Origin: Dryas octopetala
Taxonomy: Eukaryota; Streptophyta; Magnoliopsida; Rosales; Rosaceae
Direction of reading: 5' to 3'
DNA: 64,000 nucleotides
NCBI GenBank assembly: GCA_963921425.1
Contig: OY992838.1
Coordinates: 20,253,861-20,317,860, forward strand
A program made the position numbers and the translations under genes. Position 1 is the stretch's first letter. Each line of letters begins with the position of its first letter. The notes under the pieces are model-generated. The model made no database searches. It saw only the letters and a list, made by a program, of their open reading frames with translations, and was not told the DNA's origin. Below, in pieces: positions 36,998 through 48,608 of the stretch.

Positions 36998-37459
36998 ACT
37001 TGTGCCGTACCTACTGCCTGTGCTCCCTCTCCTCTTTCCCGTTTCACCTTCTCTCAGTCCCGGACCTTACTAGAGTGAGGTAGAGAGAGAGAGAAGGGGA
37101 AGAGCAGAGGGCGCGGCGGCGCAAAGTAGAATTTGTTCGCCGTGGCTGGGCTGGGGTTCGCCGTTGATGGATGATTCTTCTTCTTCTTCTTCTCCTTTTT
37201 CTCCCTAAAAAATTAGAAAAGGTTGCTGCTGCTTCGCTTGGTTCTCACGGCAACAACCCCTACGCCTGCACTTTGATTTGATGGAGAGAAAAGGAGCAAT
37301 TCCCAGCATTTTGCTTCCCCTAATTTCATTCTAAGTATTTAGACATATAAAATTCTGGCGGACCTCAAAGGAAGCTTAGCGTTCCTTTCATCGGTTGTCG
37401 CAGATCATTTGGATTTTAAGTGGAAGAGAAGGAGGAGGGCTAAGGCTAAGAAGGCGAAG
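36740..37459 (+). promoter_or_regulatory. GATL gene promoter and 5' leader
   Basis: A CT-rich tract (36964-36998), typical of plant core-promoter Y patches, lies about 460 bases upstream of the ATG. A possible AT-rich TATA region is near 36752-36770. The leader is purine/pyrimidine-skewed and long. An in-frame TTG at 37409 would extend the protein but lacks an ATG. Confidence 0.45.
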
Positions 37460-38524
37460 ATGCTGTGGATTATGAGGTTCTCAGGGTTCTTTTCTGCTGC
37501 AATGCTGATGATCATTCTCTCCCCATCTCTCCAATCCTTCCCTCCCGCCGAAGCCATCCGATCCTCTCACCTCGACTCCTCCCTCCTCCGCCTACCCCGC
37601 TTCAACTTCCGAAAGGCCTCCGCATTCCGCAATGCCGATCAATGTGCCTCCGCTCCACCCAAAATCGGCGTCTGCTATCCCAATTTGGTCCACGTGGCCA
37701 TCACTCTCGACGTCGAGTACCTCCGTGGCTCCATCGCCGCCGTCCACTCCATCCTCCAGCACTCGCTCTGCCCCGAGAGTGTCTTCTTCCACTTCCTGGT
37801 CTCGGAGACCAATCTGGAAGCCCTAGTCCGATCCACTTTCCCGCAGTTGAAGTTCAGGGTCTACTACTTCGATCCGAAGATCGTCCGCAGCCTGATCTCG
37901 ACGTCGGTGAGGCAAGCGCTGGAGCAGCCTCTCAATTACGCCAGGAACTACTTGGCGGATCTGCTGGAGCCCTGCGTCGGCAGAGTCATATACTTGGATT
38001 CTGATCTGGTGGTGGTGGACGATATCTCCAGTCTCTGGACTACCAGCCTTGGTTCCAGAACCATCGGGGCACCCGAATACTGCCACGCCAACTTTTCCAA
38101 GTACTTCACGCCGGCATTCTGGTCCGACCACCGCTTTTCCGGCGCCTTCTACGGCCGGAACCCCTGTTACTTCAACACCGGTGTCATGGTCATAGATCTG
38201 GTCAAGTGGAGGCGGGCCGGGTACACCAACCGGATCGAGAAGTGGATGGAGATCCAGAAAAGCGATCGGATCTACGAGCTCGGCTCTCTGCCACCGTTTC
38301 TGCTGGTTTTTGCGGGACACGTGGCGCCCATCGAGCACAGATGGAACCAACACGGCTTGGGAGGTGATAATGTGAAAGGGAGCTGCCGTGACCTCCATGC
38401 CGGCCCGGTTAGCCTCCTGCATTGGTCCGGTAGCGGCAAGCCCTGGCTCAGGCTCGACTCCAAGCGGCCCTGCCCACTGGACGCGCTCTGGGCACCATAC
38501 GATTTGTACGGACACACTCATTGA
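37460..38524 (+). CDS. Galacturonosyltransferase-like protein, GATL5/6/7 type
   Basis: A glycosyltransferase family 8 member, expected to act in the Golgi in pectin or related wall polysaccharide synthesis. It is a single exon of 354 codons. The ATG at 37460 gives [20 protein letters not shown], a basic-then-hydrophobic N-terminus suited to a signal peptide or type II anchor (residues 7-28). The metal-binding DSD lies at 180-182 in [27 protein letters not shown] (158-172), [13 protein letters not shown] (235-247), [23 protein letters not shown] and HWSGSGKPW (321-329) are all intact. The C-terminus [11 protein letters not shown] resembles the GATL5 end more than GATL1/PARVUS. GATL genes are usually intronless and GC-rich, as here. 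Transferase activity is inferred from the family. Confidence 0.94.
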   Translation: MLWIMRFSGFFSAAMLMIILSPSLQSFPPAEAIRSSHLDSSLLRLPRFNFRKASAFRNADQCASAPPKIGVCYPNLVHVAITLDVEYLRGSIAAVHSILQHSLCPESVFFHFLVSETNLEALVRSTFPQLKFRVYYFDPKIVRSLISTSVRQALEQPLNYARNYLADLLEPCVGRVIYLDSDLVVVDDISSLWTTSLGSRTIGAPEYCHANFSKYFTPAFWSDHRFSGAFYGRNPCYFNTGVMVIDLVKWRRAGYTNRIEKWMEIQKSDRIYELGSLPPFLLVFAGHVAPIEHRWNQHGLGGDNVKGSCRDLHAGPVSLLHWSGSGKPWLRLDSKRPCPLDALWAPYDLYGHTH

Positions 38525-41500
38525 ACTGCAAGGGGTAGTCGCCGGTAAATTCCCTCCAGGACTGTTTTGTTACATCCTTTTTTTCTTTTATTTCCCAATT
38601 TGCGGTTTACTTTTTATTTTTCTTTTTTAAATTTTTCTCTTCATTGTTTTCTTCTGTGTCTTCTTCTTCTTCTGGTTCATTTTAGCTTGACCTACTCATT
38701 TTTTTTATCTTTTGTTTTAAAATTTTGGTATGATTAGGTCATCTCTCACTGTCAGGCGATTTGTATTCTATTCTTGTTCTATTATTCCTGCCTCTGAAAA
38801 TAAAAGAAAAAACCAAGGGATATTCAATTTGTTAGTGTATAGACACTTTGTTACATAGTGTTTGTCAGATATGGTATTCTTTACTGTTTAGTGCCAAACA
38901 GAGATGGTTGTGCGGAAAATGAAGAAAAATGGTAGGGCTCCCCGGGGACTTTGCATTGCAAATTTGCAATTTGCAATTTCATTTTCATTTTCAATTGAAA
39001 TTCAAGTGGTGATATATGGAATGGAATTAGCCAATTTGTAGTTTTTAATCCCATTAAATTAAACTAGCAAACATATAATTACATTTATGAGTGCCATCCT
39101 TCCTTCCTTCCTGGCTAGCTAGCTGGTGCCTGTCCACCACTCCACCTGTTTGGTTCTTGGGAATTTCATCAATATATATATATTTAGGTTGTACTGTCTT
39201 TCTGTTCCTCTCCCTCTCTTTATCTCCCTCTTATGTAAGTTAGATTGGATAGGATAGCTGCTTAATTGTTTGGAGTAATTATTTAACCTACCAGTAGTAC
39301 CTGTTGGCCAAGTTGGTTGGTAGTGTGGTTTTTATTCATTCATTTATTTATGTACCTCTTGGTTTGTTTATTTATAATGTTTGTGGGTAATTGGATTCTT
39401 GACTGCGGGTCATGTTTTGGGTGACGTACAATTAACTCATTTGATGCAGAAGAGGGAGGGAGGGATGGAAGGAAATTGGGTGAACAAGGATGCAATTTAA
39501 GGTGGGAGGAGACTGAGCTTGGAGCCTTGGACTACACTGCACTGCATTGCATTGCTGGTTATCGACTATTGGTGAGGTGGGAGTAGACTTGTGACTCCTT
39601 GTTAGCTGCTGCTAATCGTCCCACTCAACCTCTCCTCTTCTCTTGCCCGATTCGTTTTGCTGCCAATTCCTCATTATATTCCCTCTTTTCCATCGCATCC
39701 CATCATTCTCTCTTTTCGTAAATTCATCCCTAATTTCATCCATTTAACCCACTGTCCATAACATTAATAATTTTAGGGGCTTTTATCCATTCAAAATCTA
39801 AATACTTATTGTGAACTGAAGTGGGAACGATTTCGTTGACAAAATAAGTAGGAACCATTCATTTCTCACAAAAAAAAAAAAAAGGTGGTAACGATATTTA
39901 AATCGAATGGTAGCATCGGATTGGGACCCAGTGTCATTGTTGCGTAGCAACTGTCCAAACTAGTGTGGACGGGGACCGATTCCTTGGGCCCCACCATCAC
40001 ACGTGTCTAGTTGCCTTGCCTATGTGGACTTGGAGGTTTGTTTCTACATTCACATTCTTTATCTGTTTTGGTCAAAATTCTACAATCACATCCACCAATG
40101 GTCCAATACCAAAGGGCGGTTAATTGGCAACATCACAGTCGTTTAATCAGTCGTATAATTTACAAATCGATACAATTTAAAAATGTATTACCATTTTTGT
40201 TAATAAAATTATTAAATCTATTATGTTTTTAGTCATGTATTTTATAAATTATTATAATTTTTTTCATATATTTTATGTACGGTTAGTGATTTAATTATAA
40301 ATTTAACGAATTAATGAAAAAAAATGCTAATATATCTTTAAATTGTACCTATCAAAATCAAAACAAGTAAAACTACAAAAACTAAAATAAAATTTGACAT
40401 AAACTACGTAGACCAAAAAGAAAAAAAAAAAAAACCCGAATAAACTAAATGGACATTTGTTAAGCTGACCTAGATGGGTAGGGTTCTGTTAATTAAACAA
40501 GTTTCATGGGCTGGGTTGTTTTAGATGGATCCGTTATCACAGATCGATAATGGGTGTACCGTTTACGCCCATGAAAGAGAAGGTAATTTTCTTTTGCTTT
40601 CCTGCCACTGGCAGTATTTATATATGCGAGTAAGTGAGAGTAGGTTGTGCATGTGTATTGAATTGCACTGTGCTTTTCTTTTTTTAATAATTTTATTTAT
40701 CTGTCGCTCATTTTTTATTTTCTTTATATATATATATTTACATTTAATGAAACGATTTCTAGCTTACTGAAAGAGTTGAAATGTTTAGAGGTCCATTCAT
40801 TCTGTTGAGAGTCACAGGGACTAAGGAGAGGGACTCTTGAGTCTTGACCCATAACCCATCGCGATGGGATGGTCCCCTCCCAGAATCTTATTTGTAGAAA
40901 ATGGCATATACGTACAACTTCTAAGTATGATGATAAATCACAGGAACTGGTCCCTTAAAAATTCCAATGGTCTTTTTTTCCTCTCTCCAACTGAAGCCGT
41001 ATTCGAAATTTTAGCCTCTATCTCCACCTAGGGGTAAAAAAGAGTGCAACTTAAGGTCGACCGTGAGATTTTAAAGGCTCGAAACGAATTATTATAAATT
41101 TATAATAACTCAAATTAAATCAAAATTATAACATAACAAAACAACAAATATAAAAATTTGAGAGTGGCGGTTGACTCACTCAACTACCCGACTCTAGACT
41201 GTAAGTTATGGTGACAATTTGTAGCATGAGTAAAGAAAACCGTGGGAACTCAATAAAGTGACAGACAATCATCCATAAAGCATGAATTTACAACAAGTAA
41301 AAAAAAAATAATAACAATAATAATAATAATACAACAGAAAATATCAGCTAAAGTAAATGCAATTTGATTTTGAGAAGACTTCATTTTATTATTCAGAGCA
41401 ACAGGAAAAATAAACTAGATAAGTGCATAAAAAACCTCCAATTAATTGGATTGTGAATATAACTATTTCATCTATGGGCGAAATCTGCAGCACATCATCA

Positions 41501-41557
41501 CCCAAATAATTGAAAGGCTTTACTTGGGTTTTTAGATATTAGAATAAAGTAAATTGT
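38525..41557. other. 3' flank of GATL gene and intergenic DNA
   Basis: The first few hundred bases are U-rich and probably the 3' UTR. No other gene, RNA or clear mobile element is supported through 41557; short ORFs here are random. Confidence 0.5.
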
Positions 41558-41974
41558 AGGGGTGGGCATCGGGCAGGTGGGTCGGGTGGGAGCCCAAACC
41601 ATCTCCGACTAAACGGCTTGAATCTCAGTCGGGGACGGGTCGGAGACGGTCGGAAAATGGGTTGGCCGGGAAGGAGAAGGAGAAGCAGAAGAGAGAAGAT
41701 GCCGAGAAGGAGAAGGTGGCTCGCTTGAGAAATGGTGGCTGGTGGAGGTGGTTCTTGTGCTGCAATGGTGGACGATGACGGAAATGGAGGTGGTTGTAAA
41801 CTTGCAGTGCCTGAGAAGATGGTGGCTGGAAGCTTGGCAAGCGGGCCGGCTTCGACGGTCGGTGGAAGGGGGCGGGCCGACACCGGCCCGTTAATGATCG
41901 GACGGGTCGGCTTGCTGCTTGGCAGGTCGGTGGAGGCGGGCGGGCCGGGTTCGGACGGGTTGATGCCTACCCCT
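41558..41974. mobile_element. GC-rich hAT-like MITE
   Basis: Ends AGGGGTGGGCATC (41558) and GATGCCTACCCCT (41974) are inverted repeats, and subterminal blocks are rich in GGGTCGG/CGGGCCGG. Flanks carry an imperfect duplication AAATTGT / AAATTGG. The ORFs that cross it are products of its GC-rich repeats. Confidence 0.72.
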
Positions 41975-43728
41975 AAATTGGAATAAGAAATTCATAAACA
42001 CCCAAAAAGTATATTTAATAGGACATACTGCACATAATAGAAAAGAATGGAAGACGAGAATTCATGTGATCACGGGGAAAGATTTGGCTGGGAGAGGGAG
42101 GTGATTGCGGAAGGAGGGAGGGAAGGGATCAATGGTGGCCGGAGAAGGGAGGGAGGTAGGGTATGGGTGAGGAGGAGGGTCGGTGGTGGGGAAGGTTCTG
42201 CATCCTCCCAATCCCTCCCAATTTCTTTTAATTATTTTCAATTTATTATTATTAGTTTTTAACTATGATTAAAAAGACATTTTTACCCTCATAAATTGGT
42301 CATGTGCGGGTCACATGACCAATTTTAAATGGCAGTTATGATTGAATTGACGAAGAGTCCTTAATTGTTGCTTAAATAAATTAGGAGTTCTTAATTGGAA
42401 CACTTTGAATGTCACATTCTCAACTGAAAACGGTGTAAAAGTTGAGGCCTTTTGCTAATTTTTTTTTTTTTCCACATCAGATAATGGCTTAAGCATGAAT
42501 TTGTGGATATTTACAAAAGATGTCATTGCTCCGCTTTGAGCAATATTTAAAAATCTATGATTTGAGGCATTTATTACTCATAATTTTGAATGTTTTAATT
42601 GATGAAATTTCATGATTCATGCATCCAATTCAAAACAAAAATTGTTACCAATTATGAACATCAACATATAAACACTCAAATACAAAAAAATTAAACACCC
42701 AATATACATATAATATATCTATAATATAGATAAAAAAATAAATACAGTAAGCCTCTACTTTGGGTAAAAAAAAAAAAATATATCTAATAAAAATATAACA
42801 AATCCAACACAATACAAACATAGCACTAAGATATATAAATACAAATATCAATATATTGGATTCAGGTATATAAAACAAAAGAAGAAAAATAAGAAGATAC
42901 CTATCGCTCTAGTCAAGAAAAATGTATAATTACCAACCTCCTTTTGAGGTACGTACATATAATTACTAACCTCCTTTTGAGGTATATATATCAATGGTTT
43001 CATTACCTCTTACTTAGGTAGAAAAATGTGGAGGAAAAACAAGAACCATAATCATGGAGAGCTTGGTGTTGAAAAAAAGAGAGAAAAAGATCGAAGATAG
43101 AAGATTGATGATGAAGAAGGATAGAAAATGAAGAAAAAAAAAAAAAAAAAAAAAAAGATCGAAGAAACCACAAACACAACCAAAGCAAAAAAAACACGTT
43201 ACTTACATGTAAGTAAGGATGAAAGGAAACTTGCAAAACATTGCAAAAAACGTTGTGTTGAACTTTTGAAATTGTTAACCTAAAGAACAGGTGAGAATGA
43301 AAGCTTAATGATGTTTGGAAAACGTAAATGCTATTTCTTCTTAATCTTTGAATGTTGGTCGTAATGCACTAATTTGGACAAACATCTATTTTGAAATTTG
43401 AAAACAAAATAAAAAAGGATATACTTAATTTACAAAGTCAAACATAAATGAGGATTAATTACCAAAAAAATAAATGACAAAACCTTTAAATAAGGGATTA
43501 ATACACACTAATTTAGATAGATAATTAATACAATTGATACAACATTAATTAATGTTGTTGGAGTGTTGATGACGGTGCACGCACAATATATATATCCTTC
43601 AATTCCAGGCACTGGAATTATATATATTTTGATATCAGGCAACCCAGTTGAAGTTCCCTCCTGCAAAGCGCACATTAAGTAGAGTAGATGGAAGACTTGG
43701 AAATTAAAGCCCCAAAACTTGGTCCCAA
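41975..43728. other. Intergenic DNA with simple repeats
   Basis: GA/GGA-rich (42090-42200), a poly-A run (43134-43156) and a short tandem duplication of TAATTACCAACCTCCTTTTGAGGT (42927-42980). No gene supported. Confidence 0.5.
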
Positions 43729-44079
43729 CTATTGAACACCGTCAACTAAGAGGTTGTCAAGCCAATGCGGATCATCATGAACAATATTATCCCCCATGTT
43801 GCTGCCCATGGTATGCTGTACGACTTCATCTGCTGTACATGTTGCTATAGGGGTAGTACGGTCAATACTTATACAATTAGCAGCTGAGGATAATTCTTTA
43901 TTTATGTAGAAATTATTATAACCTCCACAATAATATTTTATATAGGCTAATTTTGCTCTGGGAATTAAGCGGTAACCATATCCTGAAGGTGGTGGCTAGC
44001 GAGTCAGCGACATTCTCCCTAGTAAGACCAGAAACACCCATTTGCTGCGTTCTATCCAAAATTTTCTTTGGCTGACAAT
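43729..44079 (-). pseudogene. Type-B response regulator (GARP Myb) gene fragment
   Basis: An acceptor-like site (GGTGCAG at 44080) opens a block reading QPKKILDRTQQMGVSGLTRENVADSL. It corresponds to the second half of the GARP/Myb-like DNA-binding domain of type-B ARR cytokinin response regulators (usual form PKKIL.LM.V.GLTRENVASHLQKYR). After that the frame shifts to one open to a TAG at 43729-43731 (YCGGYNNFYINKELSS...). No receiver domain or other exons are visible nearby. It is a fragment or decayed gene; the tail is not recognised. Confidence 0.5.
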
Positions 44080-44339
44080 CTGCACCAATTAATTAATACA
44101 GCACAGACATTACACAAAAAGCAATTAAGAATCATATGAGAAACATATATAAATTATGAAAATTATTGATGTTTCATCAATTATGAACTAATTAATCACA
44201 ATTATGATTCCAAGATTAATTTAATGTTCATCAATGTTGACAATTTTACATTGATGGTGCAGTACTGAGATTATTAACGTAAATAAAAAAGTAAAATAAA
44301 TAAATAAATAACCCCTATTAATATAATATAGAGAAATTC

Positions 44340-44800
44340 TTTTAAATGCATACAAAAAGTGAGCATACATAAAAAATTGAATTTGAACTTTTGGACTACA
44401 AGATGTGCTCAGCAATATGTAAGATGTTATAAATATTATTATATCTTAGATGGATGTCTATATGTATCCGGAATATTATCCACTTCCTCCAATCTACTTT
44501 CTCCATTGGCCTTCTTCTTTATTATTCTCCTTATACATTGTATTTTCATGATCGGAACTATTCATTTTTTATATCATTTTTTTTAAAATCATCTCTGCAA
44601 AACATTAATTAAATCGGAAATCGTTTGGTCTTATAATTGTTATAAAATAAACAAACATTGAATCAAGATGTTACCAAAACCGTCTCTTTATTTGATCTTA
44701 CATAATCAAACGATGTCTCAATTTGGTTGATTTTTTTGCAGAGATATCTTCATAGAATGATTTAAAAAATGAACGGTGAAACTAAGACACTTAGATGTTC
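44340..44800. mobile_element. Foldback MITE, family A copy 2 (core)
   Basis: A mirrored core (ATCTCTGCAAAACATTAATTAAATCGGAAATCGTTTGG against CAAACGATGTCTCAATTTGG...TTTGCAGAGAT) resembles the copies at 20479-20877 and 44941-45313. Outer ends are not fixed. Confidence 0.5.
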
Positions 44801-44940
44801 ATCCCAAATTATCCCTGAACCCCATAAATAAAGGACCTATGTTAAGGAAGTGACACCTTCAATTTCTGAAAAAAAAAAATCTTTCTTCATTCTTTATTTT
44901 GATAACATTAGAGAAATTATTAGGTCATTATATATATATA

Positions 44941-45313
44941 GAGGCCCCTTCCGTTGAGATATACCTCATCTTAAACATGATGATGTATGATTTGTGGGAC
45001 CCATTTCGCATTATAATTTGATGATCGAAGCTGTCTATTTTCTAAGTTTCTATACAAGAATTATCTTTGCAAAAAATTAAGTAAATCGGAAACCATTAAG
45101 ACATCTAATTATGATAGAATAAATAGACGAATATACAGATTCCATTAAATGGTTAAACGATTTCCGATTTATCTAATTTTTTTACAAGGATAATCATTGA
45201 ATATAGACTTAAAAAATAAACGGCTTCGATCATCGAATTTCAATGCAGAGTAGGTCCCACAAACCATACCTCATTATGTTTCAGTTGAGGTATACTTCAA
45301 CGGAAGAGATCTG
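44941..45313. mobile_element. Foldback MITE, family A copy 3
   Basis: Almost the whole element is a palindrome. Its ends are GAGGCCCCTTCCGTTGAG and CTTCAACGGAAGAGATCTG, and it includes TTTGTGGGACC, GATGATCGAAGC and AAATCGGAAACC with their inverses. It is inserted in a TA microsatellite on both sides, so the target duplication is hidden. Confidence 0.75.
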
Positions 45314-46179
45314 TATATATATATATATACACACAGTCCTTCTCTAGGGCAGACGTGCTCGGCAGTGTATTTTTCTACTTCTCCGAGAGCTTGGCATTGT
45401 CAATATTCTGTTAGATTTTAACTTTGAGATTTTGGGCTCTTGTCAAAATCTCAAAATTATAATCTAACATGCAGCATCCACAAGCCTCATCCTACACCCT
45501 AATATAAGGTGAATTTGTCCGAAAATACCCTAAAAAATTAGCAGAGGAAACAGTGCCAAGCGCTTGTCAAATGGTGCCAAAGGCTAATATTATAATAAGG
45601 CATTGTTTAAGTCTTTGGACAACATAATCTTAAATTTGACTTTTATAATTTAATTTCATTCATGAAATGATTGAAATAAGTAAAATAATCAATTTCAAAT
45701 TCTTGAGGCTTGTTGGGAAAAGAGGCATTTCTAATGCTGATTGTTGAGATGCATTCAGAAATAGTGGTCGACTGACTGACTGGTGACTCACATAATTATA
45801 TATAAAGCATGAAGGTGAAGATTATTGTCACCCGTTGACTGCAATTATTGGTAGCTACAGGCATATAGCTGAGGTGTAACTTGAAGGAAGCATGTATGTG
45901 TGCAGAGAGATATTTGAAACACAGTTGCAGATTGCCTTAACCCTGCTAACTGCAAAAGAAAATCCAACCATGACACTTACATGCTCTCTAGCCTTTGTCA
46001 TAATAACTTTCGGCTGAAATAGAAAGTATAACATTCTTATAACCAACCATTAGTTTTAAAATGGCTTATCAAGAGAAAGGAGCTGGTTGATGTTACTTTT
46101 GCTTCATGCATGAGAACCAAAAGTCGTTTCCATTTCTATGTTACTTGATAAACTATCTAGGCTGCTTTAAAAAGTCAAA
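45314..46179. other. Intergenic DNA
   Basis: No gene supported. AAGTTAAAATC / GATTTTAACTTTGAGATTTTGGG palindromic sequence near 45410-45460 may be a MITE remnant. Confidence 0.4.
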
Positions 46180-47225
46180 GACCTACTGTGGCCGAAGTTT
46201 CCTCATCAACCACTTCTTTCGTAATTTAACATCCAATGCCATGAATGTTTTTGCCTTCTTTTCATCCTCTAGCAAATCACAAGCATCTAATACAAGCTAG
46301 GTATGGTCTTCGTCCATGTCCGGTAATGCTTGAACTGCTTCAATCACACTTTCTATTGAGCCTGAGATCAAGTTCTCATCATTTCTCTTCTTCTATGATA
46401 ATGAAGAAACTGCAGATGCCATCTCATGAAAAGCACTAGCCATGCCATCATCCTCTTCTCGGGATCTTTTTGGATGATCCTGATTTGGACAGTTTTCTAG
46501 TTGACGTTTTTTCTTCTGGCACATATGGGTTGACTCCTCCACATCACCAACTTGATCTTCAATGGAAACTGATGTAGATGGAGACTGAAAACTAGTTAAC
46601 GCTCCAGAGAACTTGGTGCCTTCAACTTGATTTTGTTGCTCTAGATCTTGAACTGAAAAGCAGTCTCCATCATCAACGTCACTTGGATCACATATCATGC
46701 ACAAATCCTTATAATATGGAACAGGTCGGGTCATGAACTGTCGTGCATCAGTATGTTCCTGCATGTTACCATAAAAACTTTTTCTTGAAACTTTGTACAA
46801 TGAATGAAACAAGGATGCAAGTGATTAAGATTATATTGGGAGGTTTTATATGTCTACTACAGGTAAAATTGACTCACTTCAACCATTACGAAAAGAGATG
46901 AACTCGATGGAAATCCTATGTATGTGCTATTCATAACAGATTGATTTGATGCACAGTCTTCAGTTGAATAAGTATGCTGCACCTGAATAGATAATTACCT
47001 TAATATAATCTTGCCAAACATAATCATCAGCAGTCACCATTTGGCGTGTATCATCTCAAATAAACCCATCCAATTCAAGTAGATTCTTCATAACATTATA
47101 TTGTCTTTTCAGAGTTTTGTACCGATTTTTAAGAACATCTATATTATAATTAAAGCCAAATTAACTTAGCATTGAACGATGCAATCATCTCCATCCATGC
47201 TTTTTTGTGGAAAACTCCATCTATC
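46180..47225 (-). pseudogene. Myb/SANT-like (Myb_DNA-bind_3) gene, interrupted by hAT
   Basis: Proteins of this type (often 'L10-interacting MYB domain'-like, or PIF/Harbinger Myb-like) have a trihelix-type Myb/SANT domain. Blocks seen: IDGVFHKKAWMEMIASFNAK (about 47225-47165), DVLKNRYKTLKRQYNVMKNLL then QMVTADDYVWQDYIK (47135-46995), DARQFMTRPVPYYKDLCMI (about 46745-46690), a Lys/Arg-rich stretch, and the C-terminal [20 protein letters not shown] with [13 protein letters not shown] (to about 46182). Several in-frame stops and frame changes exist (for example a TGA after LLELDGFI). The 5' part is displaced by the hAT element: the frame resumes at 54119-54093. Confidence 0.75.
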
Positions 47226-47789
47226 TGATAGATGGAGAGGTGTCAAGCGGGCCAGCTCGGCCCGGCCCAGCCCATTTAAAATCGGACCGTTCGGGCTTCG
47301 GGTCGTGCTTGGCCCGGCCCTATTCATAATCGTGTCGGGCTCAACCTAGTCCATTTATTCCAAACACTAGGCCCAGCACGAGCCTGTGATGGGCCAGGCC
47401 GGGCCGTGCTCTTGCCGGGCTGTTAACGGGCTGGGCCTTGGTCAAAGCACAAGCCCTTTTTTTTTTTTTTTCAAAAAAATGTTTTTTTTTTTTTTGCTTT
47501 CTCAGATGACATTAATTTTTTATTTCACAAAAAATGAACTAAGGAATCTAAATTTTTATTTAGCATATTTTGGTGAATAATTTCATTTAAAGCTAAAGGC
47601 AAAAACAATTACAACTTACAAGCAAAAGGGATGAGGGGGGATGGCACCCTGCCACACAACCCACACAAAAAACTACAACATAATTTGAAAATAAAGAAAG
47701 CAAAGACATACAAAATAAATAAAAAGCTAAAACAAATTGCAACTAGAATAAGGAAACTGAAGCTAAAACTCCTAGCTTTGAGGACACTA

Positions 47790-48470
47790 TAGTTCTTGTT
47801 GCTGAAACACCTTGTAATTAAGCATGCTTTACCACCCTTTTATCCATTGGTTTCCTGCCTGAGGGATGTGCTCTAATAAAATAACTCCAAAAGCAAACAC
47901 ATCTATTTTCTCATCCACAATCCCATTCATATAGTACTCTGGAGCCAAGTGCCTGCACAATATATATATATATATATATATAACATCAATGCGCAATCAT
48001 TTTGGCAGTGATTCAATTTCACTTGGAGCTATTGACTGATGAGCATCCATATTCCATAGGAAGCCATTTTGCTAGTCCAAAATCAGATATATGTGATAAT
48101 TCAAAAACAACAAATAAACATCAAACTCAATACATTGAACCCACTTCAAACTCAAAGAAATATGTGAGAAAAAATTAATCCAGAAAAAAGAAAATAACCC
48201 AGAAAAACAAAACCAATAATTAGTCCAAATATAAGTTTCTGTGATAAAAAATAAGAGAACAAGATTGGTATATGTTTACCATGGAGAAGAGAAGCAACAA
48301 CACATGGCCAATGGTTCCAATCTCATTCAAAAACTCCTTACCTTTCCAATCATCAGTGGCAGCTTTTGTGAGCCTTTTCACAGCAATTTCCTCACCACCT
48401 CTGCATAGCCTCCTTTGCCAACCAAGCCATGTCTAACACATCACTAGTGTTGTACTTCTGTTGCTGCAAT
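47790..48470 (-). pseudogene. Receptor-like cytoplasmic kinase VI fragment inside hAT
   Basis: Separated blocks in gene order on the minus strand: EEIAVKRLTKAATDDWKGKE-like sequence (about 48420-48330; catalytic-lysine strand, with frame breaks), ISDFGLAKWLP (near 48095; DFG metal-binding loop) and HLAPEYYMNGIVDEKIDVFAFG (47951-47885; APE activation-segment end). The order, gaps and GTGCAG acceptor at 47953 show retained introns, so this is a genomic rather than retrocopied fragment. Sequence is closest in style to RBK1/RBK2-type RLCK class VI kinases. N-lobe start, HRD loop and the C-lobe end are missing. It lies between the transposase C-terminus and the transposon's left end. Confidence 0.65.
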
Positions 48471-48608
48471 TGACCAAATTTAAGTGTAAACATAGAAACA
48501 AGCATAAACGAAAACCAATCTAAAATTCTTATCTCCAAAATTACAGTAAAATTAGAAAGAGAAAAATGAATATTAATGACAAAAAAAAAATTAAAGAAAA
48601 ACAAAGAC

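Noticed and set aside
37409-37459. N-terminal extension of the GATL protein ([16 protein letters not shown])
   Set aside because: It would start at TTG; the first ATG at 37460 gives the expected GATL5-type N-terminus.
41625-41986. Several overlapping Pro/Gly-rich ORFs
   Set aside because: They are products of the GC-rich repeats of a MITE with inverted ends at 41558 and 41974.
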